Source: Oscillospiraceae bacterium (lineage in GTDB: Bacteria; Bacillota; Clostridia; Oscillospirales; Acutalibacteraceae). Taken from it: a stretch of DNA of 64,000 nucleotides. Positions 60,108 to 64,000 of the stretch are shown here, piece after piece. The notes beneath the pieces are model-generated. The model saw only the letters and a program-made list of their open reading frames with translations, searched no databases and was not told the origin of the DNA. A program made the translations under genes and the position numbers. The stretch lies in assembly GCA_910574995.1 (NCBI GenBank), contig CAJTCS010000001.1, forward strand, positions 372,001 to 436,000, read 5' to 3'. Numbering within the stretch: the first letter of the stretch is position 1; each line of letters starts with the position of its first letter.

Positions 60108-62294
60108 CTATCCTTCCTTCCCTATGGATATGTCTCCCGCAGGGCTTACCTGTATGCGCAAACCTTGCTGCCCGTCTGGCAGCAAGTATATCCCCCGTGG
60201 TAAGGATGGTTCTATTATAGCACCTGGGGGCAAAACAGTAAATACGGAATTTGCCCCTGATGCCATTAGGGTCCAGTCTTCCGGGCCGTCTGGCCCTTGC
60301 CGCAGGACAAAAGGCACGCCGTACAGGGAAAAGGCCAGGCTGTCCCCCTTTGGGGAAAGGAGCGCGTCTATCCCCGGCAGAACCTGGAAACTGCTTCCCA
60401 GGGCGGCGGCTTCCACAGAAACCCCGCCCTGGGCCAGGTCCCGCCCTACATAGGCCCCTTGGGGCAGCACCAGCCGCTCTGTCTTAAAGGATTGCAGCAC
60501 CCGCCGGGCAGATTGGCGGCTCTCACTGGCACTGCTTGACAGGAACAGCGTTTTCACACAGCGGGCGTTTTCCTGCCACAGGGCTTTCACAGCGGTATCC
60601 GCCCGGCCCCCCAGGGCCAGCACAGCGGCTTGGCGCCCTTGCGTCAGCAGCAGGCAGGCGCTGCCTTCCTCCCCAAAGGCGCATATCGTCACCACATCCT
60701 GGCCGGCCCAGGCCCCCCACAGGCTGCAAAAGGCCACCACCACAGCTATGCCTAGCCCAATAATCCGGCTGGGCCGGCTTGTACCGGCCGGGTAGGGGGC
60801 GAACAACAGGGAAAGCAGCAGCAGGCAGAAGCCCAGGGCTATCAGCCCTGGGGGCCGCAGGTATAGGTATCCGCCGGGCACAGAGGCAATCCAGCCGGCC
60901 GCCTGCTGGCTGTACCGGCACAGCCAGCCCGCGCAAAACCCAAAGGGCGCCGCCAGGGGGGAGAGGACGGGAAGCAGGGAAAAAACCGCCATGAAGAAGC
61001 CGCAGTACAGCAATAAGGTACAGGGGAGGATGAGGGCCAAGTTTGCCAAGGGGGCCAGCAGGGGTATGCCTCCAAAAGCCAGCAGCTGCCAGGGCAGCGT
61101 AAACCCCATGGCGGAAAGGGTAGCGGCTAAAGCATCCGTTGCGGGCTTTAGCACACGTTTGGCTGTGCCGTGGCCGGCCAGTGGCCGCAGCAGCCAGCCT
61201 GCCAAAGGGCGCTGGGCCGTAAGGATGCCCAAGGTGGCAAAGGCGGACAAAGCCAACCCCAAATCCCCGCCAGAAAAAGGGTTTTGCAGGCAGATGGCCA
61301 GCAGCGCCAGGCCCAAGGAGTTTACACCGTCTGCCCGGCGGCCCAGGCAGTCCCCCAGAAGGTACACAGCGGCCATGACGCAGGCCCGCACAGCGGAAAC
61401 GGGGAAGCCTGTCACACACAGGAAGGCCAGCAGCACCCCGGCGGCCAGCAGGTCCCGGGGCAGGCGGGCAAGGCCCATCCCTTTCAAGAGGTGGAGCAAG
61501 AGCCCGGACAACGCGCCCATATGCAGTCCGGAAACGACCAGCAGGTGGGCGCACCCGATCAGCTGGAACGCGGCGTACCCTTCTTCAGGCAGGCCGTCCC
61601 GCCGGCCCAGCACCATGGCGGACAGGAACGAGGCTTCGTCCTGGGGCAGCCAACGCCGGAAGCCTCTGCTTATCCTGTGCCGAAGCTGGCAAAACAGCTT
61701 CCAAAAGGGTTCCCGCAGGTCTGGCACCCGGCGGGCGTCCATGCCGGACAAATAAGCCCCCAATACGTCGCCGCCTGCCAGCCGGGAGTTCCGCTGGGAG
61801 TATAGCCCGCCTGTTGTAAAGCTGAAGAAGGAGGCCGTACACTCTACCGAATCATAGGGCCCGCAAGGCAGGGGCTGCACGGCCGATAGGCGTACGGTAA
61901 AGGGCCTGACCCTTTCCTTTTCGATACGTTCTACCCGCAGGCGGTAGTAGTACCGGCTGTACCGTTCTTCTGGATAATCCAGCACCTGCGCCTGTATCCG
62001 GGCTTTTGCCCCCGCCCATTGCTGGGCGGGGGCAAAAGCTGTGTCCCACTGGCGTACATACAGGCCCAGGGCCAACGCCGCGGCCAGGCAGGAAACAGCA
62101 AACAGGGGCGCCCGCACTGCGAACGCCCCCGCCAGCCCATTTGCCTTTTTCCAGGCCTTCCATGCGGCCAGGCCGCATGCAGCCGCCCCCAGGCATAGCC
62201 ATATGAGCCAACGGGCAGCCTCCGGCCCGGCCCAGGCTGCCAGCATCAGCCCAACATAAACAGAGAAGCCCAACGCCGCAAAAGGCCTTTTCAT
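60108..62294 (-). CDS. comEC: ComEC/Rec2-like competence DNA channel with degenerate C-terminal domain
   Basis: The 728-residue protein has an N-terminal DUF4131-like region with membrane segments, then the competence domain with about eight to ten membrane helices (LLVVSGLHMGALSGLLLHL and VRACVMAAVYLLGDCLGRRADGVNSLGLALL pieces). ComEC moves single-stranded DNA across the membrane. The C-terminal part (about 515-728) has the fold order of the metallo-beta-lactamase-like nuclease domain, but the HxHxDH metal motif is absent: TLFLSSSASES stands there. The function may be transport only. The gene ends 1 nt before the next. Confidence 0.88.
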   Translation of the reverse strand: MKRPFAALGFSVYVGLMLAAWAGPEAARWLIWLCLGAAACGLAAWKAWKKANGLAGAFAVRAPLFAVSCLAAALALGLYVRQWDTAFAPAQQWAGAKARIQAQVLDYPEERYSRYYYRLRVERIEKERVRPFTVRLSAVQPLPCGPYDSVECTASFFSFTTGGLYSQRNSRLAGGDVLGAYLSGMDARRVPDLREPFWKLFCQLRHRISRGFRRWLPQDEASFLSAMVLGRRDGLPEEGYAAFQLIGCAHLLVVSGLHMGALSGLLLHLLKGMGLARLPRDLLAAGVLLAFLCVTGFPVSAVRACVMAAVYLLGDCLGRRADGVNSLGLALLAICLQNPFSGGDLGLALSAFATLGILTAQRPLAGWLLRPLAGHGTAKRVLKPATDALAATLSAMGFTLPWQLLAFGGIPLLAPLANLALILPCTLLLYCGFFMAVFSLLPVLSPLAAPFGFCAGWLCRYSQQAAGWIASVPGGYLYLRPPGLIALGFCLLLLSLLFAPYPAGTSRPSRIIGLGIAVVVAFCSLWGAWAGQDVVTICAFGEEGSACLLLTQGRQAAVLALGGRADTAVKALWQENARCVKTLFLSSSASESRQSARRVLQSFKTERLVLPQGAYVGRDLAQGGVSVEAAALGSSFQVLPGIDALLSPKGDSLAFSLYGVPFVLRQGPDGPEDWTLMASGANSVFTVLPPGAIIEPSLPRGIYLLPDGQQGLRIQVSPAGDISIGKEG

Positions 62295-62295
62295 C

Positions 62296-62835
62296 TTATT
62301 TGAAGAACAAAGGCAGCGGTTCTAAGTAAAGGATATCCTCCCGGTCTTTGGCGTCCCCCTCTGCCAAAACGCAGGCCTTGCCCACTACTTCCCCACCGAT
62401 AGCGTGGAGCAGTTCTTCCATGGCGGCCAAAGACTCCCCCGTGGAGATCACGTCGTCCACAATGAGGATGCGTTTGCCCTTCAGGTTTTCGCAGTCGGCC
62501 TTAGAGAGGTATAGCTTCTGCACATGGTCGGTGGTGATGGATTTCACCTCTACATGGATGGGGTCTTCCATGTATGCCTTGACGCCCTTGCGGGCTACCA
62601 CATAATTCCGGCAGCCAATGCGCGCCATCTCATAGGCCAGGGGTATCCCCTTGCTTTCCGCGGTCACGATCACATCGTGCCCCGGGCATTTCCCCAGCAA
62701 GGCCTTGGCCGCTTGCTCGGTCACCTCTACATCCCCGAACATCACAAAGCCCGCAATGTCCAAACGCTCGTCTATGGGGCAGATGGGCAGCGCCCGCTTG
62801 CACCCGGCAATCTCCAGCTCGTATGTCTTGCTCAT
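62296..62835 (-). CDS. Purine phosphoribosyltransferase family protein
   Basis: The 179-residue protein (ATG 62835 after AAAGGG; a TTG at 62841 is less likely) has the PRPP-binding motif ILIVDDVISTGES and the N-terminal PRTase region VIVTAESKGIPLAYEMAR. It resembles adenine or xanthine phosphoribosyltransferases used in purine salvage. Substrate preference cannot be set. It is followed by comEC with a 1-nt gap, so both share a transcript. Confidence 0.85.
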   Translation of the reverse strand: MSKTYELEIAGCKRALPICPIDERLDIAGFVMFGDVEVTEQAAKALLGKCPGHDVIVTAESKGIPLAYEMARIGCRNYVVARKGVKAYMEDPIHVEVKSITTDHVQKLYLSKADCENLKGKRILIVDDVISTGESLAAMEELLHAIGGEVVGKACVLAEGDAKDREDILYLEPLPLFFK

Positions 62836-62881
62836 TCCCAATACACCCTTTCTTTTTGGCCGGGCCGCCGCCCAGGCCCGC

Positions 62882-62912
62882 TTTAAGGGGCTTTTTCAAA
62901 AAGCCCCTTAAA
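62882..62912. terminator. Hairpin between the Clp and phosphoribosyltransferase genes
   Basis: TTTAAGGGGCTTTTT (62882-62896) pairs with AAAAAGCCCCTTTAAA-type sequence (62898-62912), a 15-bp perfect stem with A/T tracts at its top. It probably ends the Clp transcript read on the minus strand. Confidence 0.6.
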
Positions 62913-62935
62913 AAACCTTTAAAATTTTCAACGCC

Positions 62936-64000
62936 TCACAACACGTCTAAAGCGAGTTCGCCGTCACGGGCGGCAAGGGCAATGGCGGCGATAGCCCCCT
63001 CGCCCCGTTCCACCAGAAGCATGGCCAGCTTATCCTCTACCATGCGCCGCAGGTTGTTGCGTAAATCCCGGGCCCCGCTGCGGCCGTGGATAGACTTCTC
63101 CGCCAACAGGGCGCAAGCGGAAACGTCGTATTGCAGGGCAATGCCTTTTTCTTTTAACGAACCTGTGTATTCGTCCAGCATCAAAGCGCAGATTTTTTTG
63201 TAGTCTTCCACGTCCAAAGGCCGGAACACCACCACCTCGTCTATGCGGCTGAGAAATTCCGGGCGGAGGAAATCATGTAAAGCCTTCATGGCTTTTTCCT
63301 TGCTCAGGTCCGCCGTGGATTTGGCAAAGCCCAGCGCGCCCTCTTTTTTGTCGCTGCCTGCGTTGGAAGTCATGACGATGACGGTGTTTTCAAAGTTTAC
63401 CGTGCGGCCGTGGGCGTCTGTGATGCGCCCTTCGTCCAGTATCTGTAAAAGGATGTTCAAGACGTCCGGGTGGGCCTTTTCGATCTCGTCGAACAGCAGC
63501 ACCGAATAGGGCCTGCGGCGCACCTTTTCCGTCAGCTGGCCTGCCTCGTCATAGCCCACATAGCCTGGGGGCGAACCAATAATTTTAGAAACCGAATGCT
63601 TCTCCATAAACTCGGACATGTCCAGGCGGATGAGGGTCTCTGGCGTGTCGAACAGCTCTTGGGAGAGCACCCGCACCAGCTCGGTCTTGCCGGTACCTGT
63701 GGGCCCCACAAAGATAAACGAGGCCGGGTGCCGCCGGGGGCTGATTTGTACCCGGCTGCGGCGCACGGCGGCGGATACTGCCGCGATAGCCTCTTCCTGG
63801 CCGATGATCCGCTTAGAAAGCACTCCCTCCAGCCCGGCCAGCTTCGAGAGCTCGTTCTCTTCCACCCGGGCGGCGGGGATGCCGGTCCACAACTCGATGA
63901 CATAGGCCAGGTCCTGCTCCTCCACCTGGGAGAACACCCCTTCCTGCCGCAGTTTGTCCAGCTCTTCCTCTAAGGTGGCGATGCGGTAGTGGGTTTTGGC
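62936..64000 (-). CDS. Clp/Hsp100 ATPase, C-terminal part (5' end outside window)
   Basis: The visible 354 codons cover the end of a coiled-coil middle region, then the D2 AAA+ domain: Walker A GPTGTGKTE, GSPPGYVGYDEAGQLTEKVR substrate loop, Walker B VLLFDEIEKAHP, sensor TSNAG and arginine-finger RPEFLSRIDEV. The C-terminal D2-small domain has GARDLRNNLRRM. This is a ClpC/ClpE-type unfoldase that feeds ClpP or remodels aggregates. The N-terminal domain, needed to tell ClpC from ClpB/ClpE, is missing. It is read on the minus strand, probably ending at the hairpin at 62882-62912. Confidence 0.92.
   Translation of the reverse strand, partial: AKTHYRIATLEEELDKLRQEGVFSQVEEQDLAYVIELWTGIPAARVEENELSKLAGLEGVLSKRIIGQEEAIAAVSAAVRRSRVQISPRRHPASFIFVGPTGTGKTELVRVLSQELFDTPETLIRLDMSEFMEKHSVSKIIGSPPGYVGYDEAGQLTEKVRRRPYSVLLFDEIEKAHPDVLNILLQILDEGRITDAHGRTVNFENTVIVMTSNAGSDKKEGALGFAKSTADLSKEKAMKALHDFLRPEFLSRIDEVVVFRPLDVEDYKKICALMLDEYTGSLKEKGIALQYDVSACALLAEKSIHGRSGARDLRNNLRRMVEDKLAMLLVERGEGAIAAIALAARDGELALDVL

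Noticed and set aside
60523-61554. Open frame overlapping comEC in another frame (343 codons)
   Set aside because: The composition (Arg, Gly, Pro, Ala) is typical of alternate frames in GC-rich DNA, and comEC itself is clear.
1-64000. tRNA, rRNA, insertion sequences, phage or integrase genes, CRISPR arrays
   Set aside because: No cloverleaf, transposase, integrase or repeat-spacer pattern was recognised by eye. A tRNAscan or ISfinder search was not possible, so small elements could be missed.

Overview
The window is a G+C-rich chromosomal segment from a flagellated Gram-positive bacterium of the class Clostridia, probably near the Oscillospiraceae/Ruminococcaceae. This is an inference from gene content: FliY, CheC/CheD/CheV, SwrD (FlbD), a SigH-like sigma factor, S-layer-homology (SLH) domains, DivIVA-like and RNase M5-like proteins, and a holA-comEC neighbourhood. 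No rRNA, tRNA, CRISPR array, insertion sequence or prophage was seen.

Region 1 (1-6.2 kb) is a motility-flanking block. It holds a C39-like peptidase (minus strand, cut by the window edge), an FtsE-like ABC protein whose catalytic motifs are broken, a methyl-accepting chemotaxis protein, a long FtsA-like actin-fold protein and a small lipoprotein.

Region 2 (6.2-33.8 kb) is one long flagellar/chemotaxis operon: flgB-flgC-fliE-fliF-fliG-fliH-fliI-fliJ-fliK-flgD-(flg_new)-flgE-swrD-motA-motB-fliM-fliY-cheY-fliO-fliP-fliQ-fliR-flhB-flhA-sigma28-flgF-flgG-cheC-cheD-cheV-EAL/HDOD. It starts at an extended -10 sigma-A-type promoter (6249-6277) with a structured leader and ends at a strong intrinsic terminator (33743-33780). 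A second promoter with a hairpin at its start point precedes flhA. The genes encode the basal body, the C-ring, the export gate and ATPase, the hook, the stator, the late sigma factor and CheY-P adaptation/phosphatase functions. flhF, flhG, cheA, cheB, cheR, cheW and the filament genes are not here.

Region 3 (33.8-44.5 kb) encodes surface and export proteins: a cohesin-like/cadherin-like protein with near-identical 279-bp repeats, a DUF255/thioredoxin-like enzyme, and an 1829-residue SLH protein with CAP, leucine-rich and duplicated propeller-like domains. A bidirectional terminator and a perfect 40-bp palindrome close the region.

Region 4 (44.6-56.2 kb) is mixed. It has a heterodimeric ABC exporter (minus), a SigH-like sigma factor with a zinc-ribbon protein, a riboswitch-like leader in front of a Na+-pumping decarboxylase beta subunit and its 67-residue companion, an acetyltransferase, an XRE repressor with two membrane proteins, a thioesterase and a GH3 glycosidase.

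Region 5 (56.2-64 kb, minus strand) is housekeeping-like: Clp ATPase (partial), a phosphoribosyltransferase, ComEC, HolA, an RNase M5-like TOPRIM protein, a DivIVA-like protein, an acetyltransferase, a uridine-kinase-like protein and a MarR regulator with its own near-consensus promoter.

The most noteworthy points are the candidate cation-sensing leader RNA at 49641-49764, the tandem FliM-type CheY-binding motifs inside the FliY linker, the hairpin that places the flgB Shine-Dalgarno in its loop, and divisome-like FtsE/FtsA paralogues next to a flagellar operon that lacks flhF/flhG. All functional calls come from reading the sequence and remembered family features. No database search was run.
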